A stretch of 38,397 nucleotides of DNA from assembly GCA_004297075.1 (NCBI GenBank), contig SCVK01000414.1:1-38397 (forward strand). The letters are read 5' to 3'. The translations under genes were made by a program, and so were the position numbers. Source of the stretch: Chitinophagaceae bacterium. Lineage in GTDB: Bacteria; Bacteroidota; Bacteroidia; Chitinophagales; Chitinophagaceae. Under the pieces are notes generated by a model. It saw nothing but the letters and a program-made list of their open reading frames with translations, was not told the origin of the DNA and ran no database searches. Shown one piece after another: positions 7,280 through 18,400 of this stretch (the stretch's first letter is position 1; each line of letters starts with the position of its first letter).

Positions 7280-9481
7280 ATGTTCCGAAGGATATTTATT
7301 TTTTGTTTCTTATTCCCCTCTCTCCTCTCCGCACAAAGTGGTTCCAATAGCAAAACCGATAGTTTTACACTGAAAATCAATAACTTACCAGATATTACCG
7401 TGGTTGGCCGCAACAGTAAAAGTGATATTCAGCAGATGCCTGAGATCGTAGGTACTTCCATATATGCAGGCAAAAAAAACTCGCTGGTGGTGCTCGATAA
7501 TGTGCAGGGTAATGTAGTAACCAATAATATGCGGCAGGTACTGGCCAAAGTGCCGGGCATTCATATCTGGGAGAGTGATCCCAGCGGGATCCAGATCGGT
7601 ATTGCCGCCCGCGGACTGAGCCCGAACCGCAGCTGGGAATTCAATATCCGCCAGAATGGATATGATATTGCCGCCGATCCCTTTGGTTATCCCGAAGCCT
7701 ATTATAACCCGCAGTTGCAGGGTGTACAAAGAATAGAGATCATCCGCGGTCAGGGTTCGCTGCAATACGGTCCACAGTTTGGCGGTATGGTTAATTATAT
7801 TCTACGCAACGGCAGCGAGATCAACAAACCCTTTGAATTTGAAACACAGCAAACCGTAGGCAGTAATGGTTTATTCAATTCCTATAACGCCATTGGCGGT
7901 AAAAAAGGGAAAGTGCATTACTATACTTTCTTCGATCACCGCAATGGTAACGGATGGAGAGAGAACAGCCGTTATTATACCGATGCCGGATTTGGTACTG
8001 TAACTTATTATGTTACACCCAAATTCTCCATCACTACCGAACTCATGCGTTCACATATCCGCAGTCAGCAGGCAGGCGGGTTAACGGATGCACAGTTTGC
8101 ACAGGATCCTACCCAAAGCTTACGCAGCCGTAACTGGTTTGATATTACCTGGACCACACCTGCCATCATTGCCAACTACCAACTCAATGCCAGCACCCGG
8201 TGGAACACCAAATTATTCGCCACCATCGGCAACAGGAACAGTGTGGGATACACTTCAGCTATTACGGTAAAAGACAGTATCAATCCTGCCACCGGCAATT
8301 ATAATAACCGTGTGCTGAATGCCGATAAATACAGGAACTATGCATTGGAAAGCCGGATCATTACAGACTACACCCTGTTTGACAGGAACAATACTTTCTC
8401 TGGCGGGATCCGGTTGTACACAGGCAGTACTTTCCGTCAATCCAATGGTAAGGGAACAACGGGCAGTAACTATGATATGCGGGTGGCAGATCTCTATCCC
8501 ACCGATATCCGTTTTGATTCCAGGAACCTGGCGGCTTTTGCAGAGAATATCTTCCGCATCAGTGATCAGTTATTACTGATTCCGGGCATCCGTTACGAAT
8601 GGCTGGAAGGTAGTGCTTCCGGACGCAATGGATTTACAGCTGCGGGTGCGCCGATACAACTGCAGAACATACAGCGGAGCAGGAGTTTCTGGCTGGCAGG
8701 TATTGGCAGCGAGTACCATATTACCAAGGGAACGGAGTTTTATGCCAACTATGCGCAGGCTTACCGGCCCATCCAGTTTGCCAACCTGCAGGCGCCACCG
8801 AGTACCGATGTAGTAGATCCTGATCTGTCTGATGCCAAAGGATACAATATAGACCTGGGTTACCGCGGAAAAGTAAAAAGTTATCTTCAGTTTGATGTGA
8901 GTGTATATTATCTCTCTTACCAGAACCGGATTGGTACCGTAACCCCGGCCGGCGCCAGTTACCGCTTAATTACCAACGTTGGTAACAGCATCAGCAAAGG
9001 TTTTGAGGGTTTTGTGGAGTTCAATCCGGTAAAAGCATTTGCCCCAAGCAACACAACCGATCTGCTCTTGTTTGCTTCTTACAGTTATACAGATGCACGT
9101 TACAGCAACGATCACAAAGATGCCGCTACCAAGGGCAAACAGGTAGAGAATGCGCCAAAAAATATTCTCCGCCTGGGTATAACGGCGGGTTACAAAGCTT
9201 TTCTCCTCACCGGCCAGGTTAGCTACAGCAGCGAAACCTTCAGCGATGCCAACAATACGGTAACACCTACGGCCAATGCGCAGAATGGATTGATCCCTGC
9301 CTATACAGTAACCGATCTGACGGCTTCCTATAAATTTTCTAAAAGTTTGTCTGTAAAAACAGGACTGAATAACCTGTTCGATACCCATTATTTTACCAGG
9401 CGTGCCGGTGGTTATCCGGGGCCAGGTGTACTGCCGGGAGATGGCAGAACCTTTTTTATCTCTGTTGGTGCTACTTTCTAA
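7280..9481 (+). CDS. TonB-dependent outer-membrane receptor, FecA-like
   Basis: 733 residues with a signal peptide (MFRRIFIFCFLFPSLLSAQ) and a TonB-box-like DITVVG at about 38-43. The plug domain at about 50-190 contains QVLAKVPGIHIWESD and RIEIIRGQGSLQYGPQFGG, and a 22-strand-type barrel ends in an aromatic residue (GATF). The plug text, with AARGLSPNRSWEFNIRQNG, is the pattern of ferric-citrate receptor FecA and relatives, which import Fe(III)-chelates using TonB energy. It lacks the N-terminal carboxypeptidase-like domain of SusC proteins. It also lacks the N-terminal signalling domain of true FecA, and no FecI/FecR sigma/anti-sigma pair is adjacent, so surface signalling is unlikely. The substrate is not determined by sequence. 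It is a single-gene unit ended by the hairpin at 9489-9512. Confidence 0.88.
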   Translation: MFRRIFIFCFLFPSLLSAQSGSNSKTDSFTLKINNLPDITVVGRNSKSDIQQMPEIVGTSIYAGKKNSLVVLDNVQGNVVTNNMRQVLAKVPGIHIWESDPSGIQIGIAARGLSPNRSWEFNIRQNGYDIAADPFGYPEAYYNPQLQGVQRIEIIRGQGSLQYGPQFGGMVNYILRNGSEINKPFEFETQQTVGSNGLFNSYNAIGGKKGKVHYYTFFDHRNGNGWRENSRYYTDAGFGTVTYYVTPKFSITTELMRSHIRSQQAGGLTDAQFAQDPTQSLRSRNWFDITWTTPAIIANYQLNASTRWNTKLFATIGNRNSVGYTSAITVKDSINPATGNYNNRVLNADKYRNYALESRIITDYTLFDRNNTFSGGIRLYTGSTFRQSNGKGTTGSNYDMRVADLYPTDIRFDSRNLAAFAENIFRISDQLLLIPGIRYEWLEGSASGRNGFTAAGAPIQLQNIQRSRSFWLAGIGSEYHITKGTEFYANYAQAYRPIQFANLQAPPSTDVVDPDLSDAKGYNIDLGYRGKVKSYLQFDVSVYYLSYQNRIGTVTPAGASYRLITNVGNSISKGFEGFVEFNPVKAFAPSNTTDLLLFASYSYTDARYSNDHKDAATKGKQVENAPKNILRLGITAGYKAFLLTGQVSYSSETFSDANNTVTPTANAQNGLIPAYTVTDLTASYKFSKSLSVKTGLNNLFDTHYFTRRAGGYPGPGVLPGDGRTFFISVGATF

Positions 9482-9488
9482 ATTTGCA

Positions 9489-9512
9489 AAAAGAGGCCTC
9501 CGGGCCTCTTTT
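9489..9512. terminator. Bidirectional terminator between convergent receptor and RidA-like genes
   Basis: Perfect 10-bp arms at 9489-9498 and 9503-9512 (AAAAGAGGCC and its complement) with a 4-base loop, flanked by A- and T-runs. It starts 8 bases after the receptor stop and overlaps the stop of the opposing RidA-like gene, so one hairpin can serve both. Confidence 0.8.
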
Positions 9513-10032
9513 AATTTTCTATCTCTACTACCATTTCTATTTCTACTGCCATATTCATCGGCAAAGATGCCATGCCCACCGCACTGCGGGCGTGTTTACC
9601 GGCATCGCCGAAAACAGCTACCATCAGGTCGGAGAAACCATTGATCACTTTGGGTTGATCCGCAAAATTTTCCGTACCGTTTACCATGCCCAATACTTTT
9701 ACGATCCGTTTTACTTTAGACAGATCGCCTACGGCCGCTTTCAGGCTCGCAAGCAGGGAGATGCCGGTGAGGCGTGCAGCTGCATACCCTTCTTCCATAC
9801 TGAGATCTTTACCCAGTTTGCCGGTAATATAGCCCCCTTTGGTTTTATCCTCCGGTCCGTGACCTGACAAAAAAACGAGATTCCCTGTTCGCACCCATTT
9901 TACATAATTGGCAATAGGTGTACCTACGGCCGGAAGGGTAATACCCAGTTCTTTCAGCCTGGCTTCCGGGTGTTGCGCAATAGTATTCTGGGTGATGAAA
10001 AGCAGCAGGCTGGCAAACAATATTTTTTTCAT
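9511..10032 (-). CDS. Exported RidA/YjgF-family protein
   Basis: 173 residues starting with a signal peptide (MKKILFASLLLFITQNTIAQ) and then one RidA-fold domain. The text RLKELGITLPAVGTPIANYV and LVFLSGHGPED fits the YjgF/chorismate-mutase-like subgroup rather than classical RidA. Cytoplasmic RidA hydrolyses reactive enamine/imine intermediates. The catalytic arginine of classical RidA near the C-terminus is not obvious here, where the equivalent region reads VGMASLPMNMAVEIEMVVE, so that activity should not be assumed. It is the last gene of a minus-strand run with dCMP deaminase (26 bases upstream) and a GMC oxidoreductase. Export is predicted from the leader, so the protein would act in the periplasm. 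Confidence 0.85.
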   Translation of the reverse strand: MKKILFASLLLFITQNTIAQHPEARLKELGITLPAVGTPIANYVKWVRTGNLVFLSGHGPEDKTKGGYITGKLGKDLSMEEGYAAARLTGISLLASLKAAVGDLSKVKRIVKVLGMVNGTENFADQPKVINGFSDLMVAVFGDAGKHARSAVGMASLPMNMAVEIEMVVEIEN

Positions 10033-10058
10033 ATAGATGGTTTAGCGGTGTGCAGAGA

Positions 10059-10619
10059 TCATACATCTGCTTCGTTGAAAGAGAGCAGCAGGCTCGAAAT
10101 AGTCGCTTTCACTTTACGGTAAGTTACCCCCGCCGTATCCAACATCCTGCGCGAGGCTTTGGCCGGGTCGGTACCCTCATATTTATCCGATAGATAGATC
10201 ACTTCAGTGATGCCCGACTGGATAATGGCTTTGGTACATTCATTACAGGGAAACAACGCTGTATAGATCTTACAGCCGCGCAGGTCCATACCGATATTGT
10301 TCAGGATCGCATTCAACTCTGCATGACATACATAAGGGTACTTGGTATCCAGGAACTCGCCCTGTTTATCCCAGGGAAATACATCATCATCACAACCCAT
10401 GGGCAGTCCATTGTAACCCGCACCCACGATCTTGTTTTTATCATTCACGATACAGGCACCAACCTGTGTATTAGGATCTTTACTGCGGCGGGCCGATAAA
10501 AGTGCCACGCCCATAAAATATTCATCCCAGCTGATATAGTCTTGTCTCTTTTCCAAAATGGCAGGTATTAAAACGATGGTTACGAATGTAGGATAAAATA
10601 TTTCTCTGGAAAGATTCAA
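10059..10619 (-). CDS. dCMP deaminase (ComEB/DCTD type)
   Basis: A zinc-dependent cytidylate deaminase, expected to turn dCMP into dUMP, the precursor for thymidylate synthase. The zinc site is complete: His99-Ala-Glu101 (CHAELNAI), and Cys125 and Cys128 in [10 protein letters not shown]. Other family marks are [21 protein letters not shown] and [12 protein letters not shown], the latter part of the nucleotide-binding loop. The ATG at 10619 gives 186 residues, about 20 more than usual, and the extra segment ([15 protein letters not shown]) is hydrophobic. A TTG at 10556 would begin [14 protein letters not shown] and give the standard length, and may be the true start. The upstream GMC gene stops 4 bases before the ATG, so the genes are co-transcribed and possibly translationally coupled. 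Confidence 0.9.
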   Translation of the reverse strand: MNLSREIFYPTFVTIVLIPAILEKRQDYISWDEYFMGVALLSARRSKDPNTQVGACIVNDKNKIVGAGYNGLPMGCDDDVFPWDKQGEFLDTKYPYVCHAELNAILNNIGMDLRGCKIYTALFPCNECTKAIIQSGITEVIYLSDKYEGTDPAKASRRMLDTAGVTYRKVKATISSLLLSFNEADV

Positions 10620-10623
10620 TGGT

Positions 10624-12318
10624 TTACAAAAGTCCTTTTTTCAACAGCGCTGCTGCATGGTTAGCCGCTCTTGCGGTTAATGCCATGTATAGAATAGATG
10701 GACTCTGGTTACCAGTGCTTGTCATACAGGCGCCATCGGTTACAAATACATTTGGGCAATGATGTAACTGGTTCCACTCGTTCAACAGGGACGTGGCGGG
10801 GTCTTTCCCCATGCGGCAGCCACCCATTTCGTGAATATCCAGTCCTGGCGGCTGATGATTGTCGTTGGCCACAATATCATACACCCCGGCCCTGGTGAAC
10901 ATGGCAGTGGTCTGCTCTATAAAATCCTTTACCATTTTATCATCGTTCTCATCATACCCAACCGATACAACCAGCTGCGGGATCCCGAAAGGATCGGTCT
11001 TGTCTTTACTCAAACGAACATGGTTCTCTGCTTTCGGAATGGTTTCTCCCTGCATATAGGCATATACATGCCAGCCACCGGGTTCCTGCATGGCTTCTTT
11101 AAAAGCAGCACCAATGGTTTCGTTAGTGATAGTGGTATCGAATTTCTCGCGATAGGCACCTGCGAATGTGGTATAACCTCCTGCAAAATCCGTATCCTTT
11201 TTATCCAGGTTACGGTAATTCGCAATAATGGTTTCTGTTGGATTACGTCCATAGAAATACCGATCCCGATAACCATCCATGCGCCCGTTGAGGTAGGCGC
11301 GGTAATTATGGTGACAGATATATTTACCCAGTAAACCGGAATCATTACCCAGTCCATTGGGGAAACGATCAGAAACAGAGTTCAGCAGGATCAGGTTGGT
11401 GTTCAGGGCAGAGGCATTGACAAAAATGATGCGGGCACTGTATTCGGTTACCTCCTTTGTATGAGCATCGATCACACGGACCGATCTGGCTTTCTGCAGG
11501 GTTTCATCGTAGATGATAGAATGTACCACGGCATCGGTCAGTATGGTAAGGTTCCCTGTTTTGGCGGCCCAGGGTATGGTAGAGGATACCGAACTGAAAT
11601 AACCTCCCAGCGGACATCCCCGCATACAAAGGTTCCGCGATAAACATTGCGCCCTGCCCTGTTCCAGATGCACGGGCTGTGGTTCTGTAATATGTGCCCA
11701 GCGGGCATGTACCAGGTGCCGGCCAAACTCTTTGTATAATACTTCTTTCAGGTACTCCTCCACACAGTTCAGCTCAAAGGGTGGCAGAAACTCGCCATCG
11801 GGCATGGATGCAATACCATCCCTGTTGCCACATACACCAATAAACCGTTCTACATGCGAATACCAGTCGGCCACATCCTTGTAACGGATGGGCCAGTCAA
11901 AACCATATCCAAAACGTTGGGGGCCCGTAAATTCATAATCGCTCCAGCGCTGGCAGGCTCTTCCCCAGGTAAGTGATTTTCCCCCCAGTTGATACCCACG
12001 TATCCAGTCGAACGGTTTTTCCTGTACGTAAGGTTGTATGGCGTCTTCTATGAAAAAATGAGCGTTGTCCTCTCCAAAACCAGCCGAACGTGCGATCAGC
12101 GGATTCTTTTTCCTGAATGCCTGTGTGATATTTCCCCGGTGTGGCAATTCCCAGGGTGCTTTATTGGCTGTGGGATAGTCTTTAATATGTTCTACTTTCC
12201 TTCCCCGCTCTATCAGTAATGTCTGTAAGCCTTTTTCGCATAACTCTTTGGCAGCCCAGCCACCGCTGATACCTGAGCCGATCACGATCGCATCGTATTT
12301 GTTCCGATTGTCTGGCAT
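10624..12318 (-). CDS. GMC-family FAD oxidoreductase (gluconate 2-dehydrogenase-like)
   Basis: 564 residues from the ATG at 12318; an upstream ATG at 12354 exists, but the later one starts just before the FAD motif. The dinucleotide motif GSGISGG is at residues 14-20 and is followed by [22 protein letters not shown] binds the flavin. The C-terminal catalytic region has HEMGGCRMG and [19 protein letters not shown], with the His/Asn pair of the glucose-methanol-choline family. Such enzymes oxidise alcohols or sugars. The closest pattern is the large subunit of membrane gluconate or keto-sugar dehydrogenases, which normally sit beside a small Tat-exported subunit 3 and a cytochrome c. Neither is present, and there is no signal peptide. 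It is the first gene of the run leading to dCMP deaminase and the RidA-like gene. Confidence 0.87.
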   Translation of the reverse strand: MPDNRNKYDAIVIGSGISGGWAAKELCEKGLQTLLIERGRKVEHIKDYPTANKAPWELPHRGNITQAFRKKNPLIARSAGFGEDNAHFFIEDAIQPYVQEKPFDWIRGYQLGGKSLTWGRACQRWSDYEFTGPQRFGYGFDWPIRYKDVADWYSHVERFIGVCGNRDGIASMPDGEFLPPFELNCVEEYLKEVLYKEFGRHLVHARWAHITEPQPVHLEQGRAQCLSRNLCMRGCPLGGYFSSVSSTIPWAAKTGNLTILTDAVVHSIIYDETLQKARSVRVIDAHTKEVTEYSARIIFVNASALNTNLILLNSVSDRFPNGLGNDSGLLGKYICHHNYRAYLNGRMDGYRDRYFYGRNPTETIIANYRNLDKKDTDFAGGYTTFAGAYREKFDTTITNETIGAAFKEAMQEPGGWHVYAYMQGETIPKAENHVRLSKDKTDPFGIPQLVVSVGYDENDDKMVKDFIEQTTAMFTRAGVYDIVANDNHQPPGLDIHEMGGCRMGKDPATSLLNEWNQLHHCPNVFVTDGACMTSTGNQSPSILYMALTARAANHAAALLKKGLL

Positions 12319-12361
12319 AACCCTAAAGAAGTGGTAAACGCTTCCTGGCAACAAGGTAAAA

Positions 12362-12395
12362 AAAAACAGGCAAAAAGAATTTTCTGCCTGTTTTT
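12362..12395 (-). terminator. Hairpin terminator downstream of the propeller/phosphoesterase gene
   Basis: 11-bp arms at 12362-12372 and 12385-12395 (AAAAACAGGCA and its complement), with A- and T-runs at the ends. It lies between the stop of the minus-strand gene at 12415 and the start of the GMC gene, so the GMC operon needs its own promoter in about 12319-12361. Confidence 0.7.
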
Positions 12396-12414
12396 ACCAA
12401 AGCGGGAGTTACCG

Positions 12415-15156
12415 TTATTTTTCTTGTGACGATTTGATCACCGTTTTTTTCTGGTTATAATGGTCTTCTCTCTGTTCGGCTGTATTATCCATTTCCGGCC
12501 CTTTCAGGATCTTGCGCCAATCAATGGTTCGGTTGTATTTCTGCATGGCTTTGTCTACCTGGAAAACCCTTTCATCATTTTTCTCCAGCGTATAAGGTGT
12601 ATAATCCGGCGTAGCCGTAAAAAAATCCTGCAGCAGAGAAGCCGTAGCATCATACTGGTTCACATAGGGTACACCTAGTATATTGTAAATGGTTTTTAAG
12701 ATAGAGCCGAAATTGGCATGCGTATTACTTACGTGGCCGCGTTTAACATAAGGTCCGGCCATCAGTAAGAGCGAGCGGTGCGCATCTATATGGTCTACCC
12801 CACCTTGCGGATCATCTTCGGTAACAATCACCAGCATATTTTTCCAATAGCGGGTACGGGAGAGGAAATGCAGGATCCTTCCCAGCGCCAGATCATTATC
12901 AGCCACAAAAGAATGGCGGTACGGATACCCATCTTCCGGCCTAACACCGGCTGTATGATCATTGGGGACCTGCATGGTTAACAGGGAGGGGAACCGCTCT
13001 TTTCCTTTGATCCATTTTTGGGTGAAGATTTTCTCAAACTGGTCTATGCGGTACTGATCCGGTATATTGGTATTATACCCCGGATAACTGGTACTGGTTC
13101 TGTTATACAAAGCTTTCTGCATCGGTACCATTACACCGTGTGCGGCACCGGTAGCGGTATCGTACCATTCTTCGCGCACATGTGCCGTTTCATTGGCTTC
13201 GCCGAAATTGTAGAAAGAAATATTTTTTCTTTCCAGGGCTTCCCATAAACCACCGGCTTCGGCAAAATCTTCCGGATCCATACTGCCGGTAGAGCCCGGG
13301 AAACGGCGGCCGGGAGCTTTGGAAAAGAGCATCGCTTTTTTACTCACACTTGAGTTGGCTTCTACCCACTCGTTGGGGATCACACCCATCATCCAGTGAT
13401 GGCCATGAATGGAAGCATCACTATCGCAATAAAAATTATCGCTGAAAGCAAATTGTTTGGCCGCTTTGTGATGGTTGGGGGATACTTTCAGGTTACGAAG
13501 TCCGGCCTGCATCGAATCCGGCAAAGTATATTCACAGTCTACTCCAAACCTGGCAAGAGAGGCATCGCCCCTGGCATTGGGCAACTGACCCAGCATTTCA
13601 TCGTAAGTGCGGTTTTCTTTGGTGATATATACAATGTATTTGATCGGAGTTTTGCTCTCGCCCGGCAAAACCGGCAAAGGACTACCTGGCTCTTTGGTAA
13701 CAGACACCTGCCGGAACGTATTTTCAATAGACTGTTTTGTATAGGCAGCCAATGCCTCTTTACCCGGCACAGCTACTTTCTGAAAACTGCCCAATTGTAT
13801 ATCACCTATATAAGTGCCCTGCGGCGGTGCTATGAAATCTTTGCCGCCATTGGGGCCTGCGCCTAATCCGCGACAGGTGATCACATACAATTCCTTTTCA
13901 TCTGCCGATAACCGAACCCTGGTGGGTCCCCAGGCAGTGGGTATCAATCCTTTGGTGAGCCTGGTGTTCACATCAATCACTGCCACGGCATTAAAGCCAA
14001 GCAAAGCCACATACAAAGTTTTTTCGTCCTTGCTCAGTGTAATACCGAAAGGCAGGAGGCCGCGGTAACGGTCAATGCGTTTATCAGTAGTAATGGGTAT
14101 ATGACCAAGCAGGCGATGATTTTTATAGTCAATCACTGAGATATTATCATTGGTGGCATTGGTTACATAGGCAAACTGTTTGCCCACGGCAATCGAGTTA
14201 GGACTGGCACCACCCACCACTTCCAGGTCTTCGATCATTTCGCCCACCTGGTGACCGGTCTTGAATTTATCAATTACGCGGTTGGTACCAAGATCGATGG
14301 TGAATACACTCATCGCTTCCGGCGAAGAGGGGCTTCCCACACCGGGAATTTTTTTACCATCGATCACGGTTCCGTAAATGGATTCTTTGGTATTATCGCC
14401 ATAGGGATGGCGTGATATTACCATGGAATCATAGTTCTCTTTGGTAGCACCGGTAATAAGCGGGTAACTATACATGCCCACATTGGCCACAAAGGCCATT
14501 TTCCTGTCGGCACTCAGGGATAAACCAAATGGCTGGCGACCAACGGGAATGGAAGCCGTGATTTTTTTCTCTGCCAGACTATACCGAACCATGCGGAAAT
14601 TAGCCCGATCGAGCACCAGCAGTTCGTTGTTATTGAGCAAAAGATCGGAGGTAAAGCTGTCTTCAAAATCCATCTTACCAACGGTACCATTGAGAGAGAT
14701 GGAATCTATACGTTGCAGTTTCTCTATATCATAAACGATAACGGCCCCGTTATCGCCACCGCTCAGGTAAACCGTGCGGGAATCCTGTGCAAAAGCCACG
14801 CCGAGAAAAGAGCCATGCGATAAAGGTGCACTGATTTTTTTGTCATAGTCGGGAACCCGTATATGGTTAAGATCAGTGAGGTCTATGATCGTAAACACAC
14901 CATTATGAAGGGTTACTGCTTTTTTGCCATCGGGCGAGACCGCCATTCCGAAAGGATCGTGTGTAATGCGGATCAGTTCACCGGCAGGCGTTAAGAAACG
15001 GCCACTCGGTATTACTGATACGCCTTTTTCATTGATCGCTGAATAGGATTCACGGCCGGGAACCTGCAAAGTAGCAACCGTTTTCTGAGCGAACAGATTT
15101 CCGGTGAGGCTTACACCAATCAAACAAACAAAAGATAAAACAACGGGTACTCTCAT
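12415..15156 (-). CDS. Secreted YncE-type beta-propeller / phosphoesterase fusion protein
   Basis: 913 residues with a signal peptide (first 24 residues, ending LFAQ). Residues about 40-470 form a beta-propeller with repeated blades such as PFGMAVSPDGKKAVTLHNG, PFGLSLSADRKMAFVANVG and PFGITLSKDEKTLYVAL, as in YncE/cytochrome d1-type propellers. From about residue 505 (YIVYITKENRTYDEMLGQ) to 860 lies an alkaline-phosphatase-superfamily phosphoesterase domain. Its metal-ligand candidates are in DSDASIHGHHWMMG, QVPNDHTAG, TEDDPQGGVDHIDAHRS and the C-terminal HVSNTHANFGS. The catalytic Thr or Ser probably lies near NRTYD. Members of this fold include phospholipase C and acid phosphatases; the substrate here is unknown. 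The gene is divergent from a SusC/SusD pair across a 248-base region, suggesting shared control and substrate. Confidence 0.88.
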   Translation of the reverse strand: MRVPVVLSFVCLIGVSLTGNLFAQKTVATLQVPGRESYSAINEKGVSVIPSGRFLTPAGELIRITHDPFGMAVSPDGKKAVTLHNGVFTIIDLTDLNHIRVPDYDKKISAPLSHGSFLGVAFAQDSRTVYLSGGDNGAVIVYDIEKLQRIDSISLNGTVGKMDFEDSFTSDLLLNNNELLVLDRANFRMVRYSLAEKKITASIPVGRQPFGLSLSADRKMAFVANVGMYSYPLITGATKENYDSMVISRHPYGDNTKESIYGTVIDGKKIPGVGSPSSPEAMSVFTIDLGTNRVIDKFKTGHQVGEMIEDLEVVGGASPNSIAVGKQFAYVTNATNDNISVIDYKNHRLLGHIPITTDKRIDRYRGLLPFGITLSKDEKTLYVALLGFNAVAVIDVNTRLTKGLIPTAWGPTRVRLSADEKELYVITCRGLGAGPNGGKDFIAPPQGTYIGDIQLGSFQKVAVPGKEALAAYTKQSIENTFRQVSVTKEPGSPLPVLPGESKTPIKYIVYITKENRTYDEMLGQLPNARGDASLARFGVDCEYTLPDSMQAGLRNLKVSPNHHKAAKQFAFSDNFYCDSDASIHGHHWMMGVIPNEWVEANSSVSKKAMLFSKAPGRRFPGSTGSMDPEDFAEAGGLWEALERKNISFYNFGEANETAHVREEWYDTATGAAHGVMVPMQKALYNRTSTSYPGYNTNIPDQYRIDQFEKIFTQKWIKGKERFPSLLTMQVPNDHTAGVRPEDGYPYRHSFVADNDLALGRILHFLSRTRYWKNMLVIVTEDDPQGGVDHIDAHRSLLLMAGPYVKRGHVSNTHANFGSILKTIYNILGVPYVNQYDATASLLQDFFTATPDYTPYTLEKNDERVFQVDKAMQKYNRTIDWRKILKGPEMDNTAEQREDHYNQKKTVIKSSQEK

Positions 15157-15333
15157 AAAACAAACAGGTTAACTGAAGATAACAAATAGAAGAACTAAAC
15201 ACTGTTGGCTAAACCAACTGCTGGCACGAAGATATTTTAAATGAAAAGTAATTCCGCATCAGCGCGACTCTTCATATTGGCATAATGGTAAGATAACCAT
15301 AAGTTAATGTCGACACGTTGATTTTTGAAACAA

Positions 15334-15362
15334 TTTGCGCCCCTATTCGGGTCTTTATTATG
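15334..15362 (+). promoter_or_regulatory. Possible promoter of the SusC/SusD operon
   Basis: TTTG at 15334-15337 is followed after 17 bases by TTATTATG at 15355-15362. This is a weak match to the Bacteroidota TTTG / TAnnTTTG pattern, 43 bases before the susC-like ATG. The region 15157-15404 must also hold the promoter of the divergent propeller/phosphoesterase gene. Only weak evidence. Confidence 0.22.
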
Positions 15363-15404
15363 CCAAGCCTCCGATTGTTCTACTAATTAACCAAAACAAT
15401 TTAC

Positions 15405-18400
15405 ATGAAACTGCTTAAGCTGGTGCTAATGGCACTACTGTCTATTTCTATCTGGCAAGGAACCTATGCACAGACTTCCTCCAAAAGTGGAAACCAAAAC
15501 CAGGGTATTGTTCCCGTAACCGTATCGGGTATCATCAAAGACGCGGAAACCAATACACCTGTAAAAGATGTTACCATCAGTATTGAAGGTAAAAAAGCCA
15601 TTGGTGTAAGCAGGGAGGATGGTTCCTTTTCTGTTACTGTTCCCAAGGGATCTACCCTTGTATTTACCATAGTGTCTTTTGCTTCACAGCGTTTACAGGT
15701 AACTGAAAATATGCAGAACAGAAATATCCTGCTGGCGAGAGAATCCAAAGAGCTGGAGAGTGTAGTAGTTACCGCATTGGGCATCAGCCGTAAACAAAAA
15801 GCCCTTGGTTATTCTGTGCAGAGCATTGGCGAAGCCGACCTGAACGATGCCCGTTCCAATAACTGGTCAAGCGCTTTATCCGGTAAAGTGGCCGGATTGA
15901 ATCTGATCTCCGCCGGGTCTGGTCCTTTGAACTCTACCCGCATCAGTCTGCGGGGCGATGCTTCTATGAACCCCGATGGCAACAATGCCCTGATAGTGGT
16001 AGATGGTATTCCCAGAAACAGTACCATGACCAGTTCTGGTGTTACCAATGCATATGGTGCCGGTTCGGGTAATGATATTCCGATCGATTTTGGTAATGGT
16101 ATCTCAGACATCAATCCGGATGATATTGAAAGCATCACCGTGTTAAAAGGTGCCGGTGCCACCGCTCTGTATGGTAGCCGTGCAGCCAATGGCGCATTGA
16201 TCATCACCTCCAAATCAGGTAACCGCAAAGACAAGGGGATCGGTGTCACTTTCAACTCTAATGCAAGTATCAATACCGTTCTCAAATGGCCCGACTATCA
16301 ATATGAATATGGCCAGGGTACCGGAAAAGCTTTAAATGCAGCCGGTGAAAAATATTACAGCTATGGCGCTACGGCCGATGGTGCCAGCACCAGTGGCACC
16401 TCGAGCGCTTATGGTCCGAGGTTCAATGGTCAGCAGTATTTTCAGTACGATCCTGAAAAACAGGGAGCCGGCAGTACACGCACTACCTGGCAGCCTTACA
16501 AAGACAATATCAAAGGGTTCTGGCGAACCGGTTTTACCTTAACCAATAATCTCTCACTTGAAGGCGGTAACGATAAGGGTTCTGTTCGTGCTTCTTTAAC
16601 ACATAGCAAGAACGAGTGGATCATGCCAAATACCGGGTTCGAAAGAATTTCTGCTGCATTCAGTGCCCAATACAAAATTTCAGACAGGCTAAAGATCACC
16701 GCTAAATTTAACTACACCAATAAACAGAGCGATAACCTGCCCGGTACCGGTTACAATAACCAGTCGATTGCTTACTTTATGATTTTCCAGAATCCGAATG
16801 TAGACCTGAACTGGTACCGCGACCGCTGGAAAAAAGGATTTGAGCAGGTAGACCAGATCCACCCCTTCAGTTCTTTTATCGATAACCCTTTCCTGATTGC
16901 GTATGAAATGACCAATTCAGTAGAAAGCAACAATGTAACAGGTAACCTGGCAGCTACTTACCAGGTAACAAAGAAATTAGACCTGATGCTGCGTTCCGGG
17001 ATCGATCTTACCAGCGAAGCACGCAAACAGCAACGCCCTTTCAGTACGGCTAACTACCTGAAAGGATATTTTAAACAGCAGCATATTGCTGACTACGAAG
17101 TTAATTCAGACTTCCTGTTAACCTATCGTGATAAAATCGGTTCCGATTTTGAACTGACGGCTTCTGCAGGTGGTAACGCCATGAGTCGCAAGTATAACCG
17201 CCAGGATGCGTATGTGGATGGGCTTGTGATTCCAGGCGTTTACAAACTCACCAACGGATCCGGTATGCCGATCATTACTGCTACCGACCGAAACAAACAG
17301 GTGAACAGTTTATATGGTATGGCTTCCTTCAGTTATAAAGGAAAATATTTTATTGATGTTACCGGAAGAAACGACTGGTCAAGCACGCTACCCTTGATGA
17401 GTAATTCTTTCTTCTATCCATCCGTAAACACCAGTTTTATCCTGAGCGATATCTTCCATTTACCCGCTGCCATTTCTTTTGCCAAAGCAAGGTTCTCCAT
17501 TGCACAGGTGGGTAATGATACCGATCCATACAAAACAAAGAAATACTATGGCACCAGCGAGTTCCCTGCGTCCGGATCGGTGCCAACCATTTTACCCAAT
17601 GCCAATTTAAAACCTGAGATCTCCAGCAGTAAGGAATTGGGACTCGATGTACGCTTATTCAAAAGCCGTCTGACTTTTGATATCACTTTATACCATAACC
17701 TTACCAAAAACCAGATCCTCGAAGTACCACTGGATCCCACTACCGGTTACTCACGCGCCGTGTTAAATGCCGGTGTGGTAAGAAACAGGGGTATTGAAGT
17801 GGTGGTAAGTGGTCAACCGATCAAAAGCAGCCGCCTGAAATGGGTAGTAACTGCCACCTGGTCTAAAAATGAGAACCGCGTACTCGAATTGGCCGAAGGA
17901 ATGGATGGTAAACAGGATATCGGTTATGGCGGCAACGCAACCATACAGGCAAGGGTAGGCGGAACCACCGGTGATATCTATGGATTTGGCCTGGTACGTT
18001 CTCCCGAAGGAAAAGTAGTTTACGATGCTACCAGCGGCTTACCGGTTCGTCCCGCGGACATTTCTTATATCGGCAAGGCTTATGCCGACTGGAAAGGTGG
18101 ATTGAAAAACGAATTCACTTACAAAGCTTTCCGCTTCAGTTTCCTGGTGGATGGACAGCTGGGTGGTATCATCTACTCACAAACCCACCACAAAATGACC
18201 GAGCAGGGTAAACTGGTACACACATTACAGGGAAGAGAAGAAAATTATATCATTGGGGATGGTGTGGTACTGGACGCGGCTACCGGTAAATATGTTACCA
18301 ATACCAAAAAAGTATTGCCCGTAGATTACTATACAGAGTTTTACCGTCGCGCTAACGTAGAAACCAATTCATTCGATGCTTCTTACCTGAAGCTACGGGA

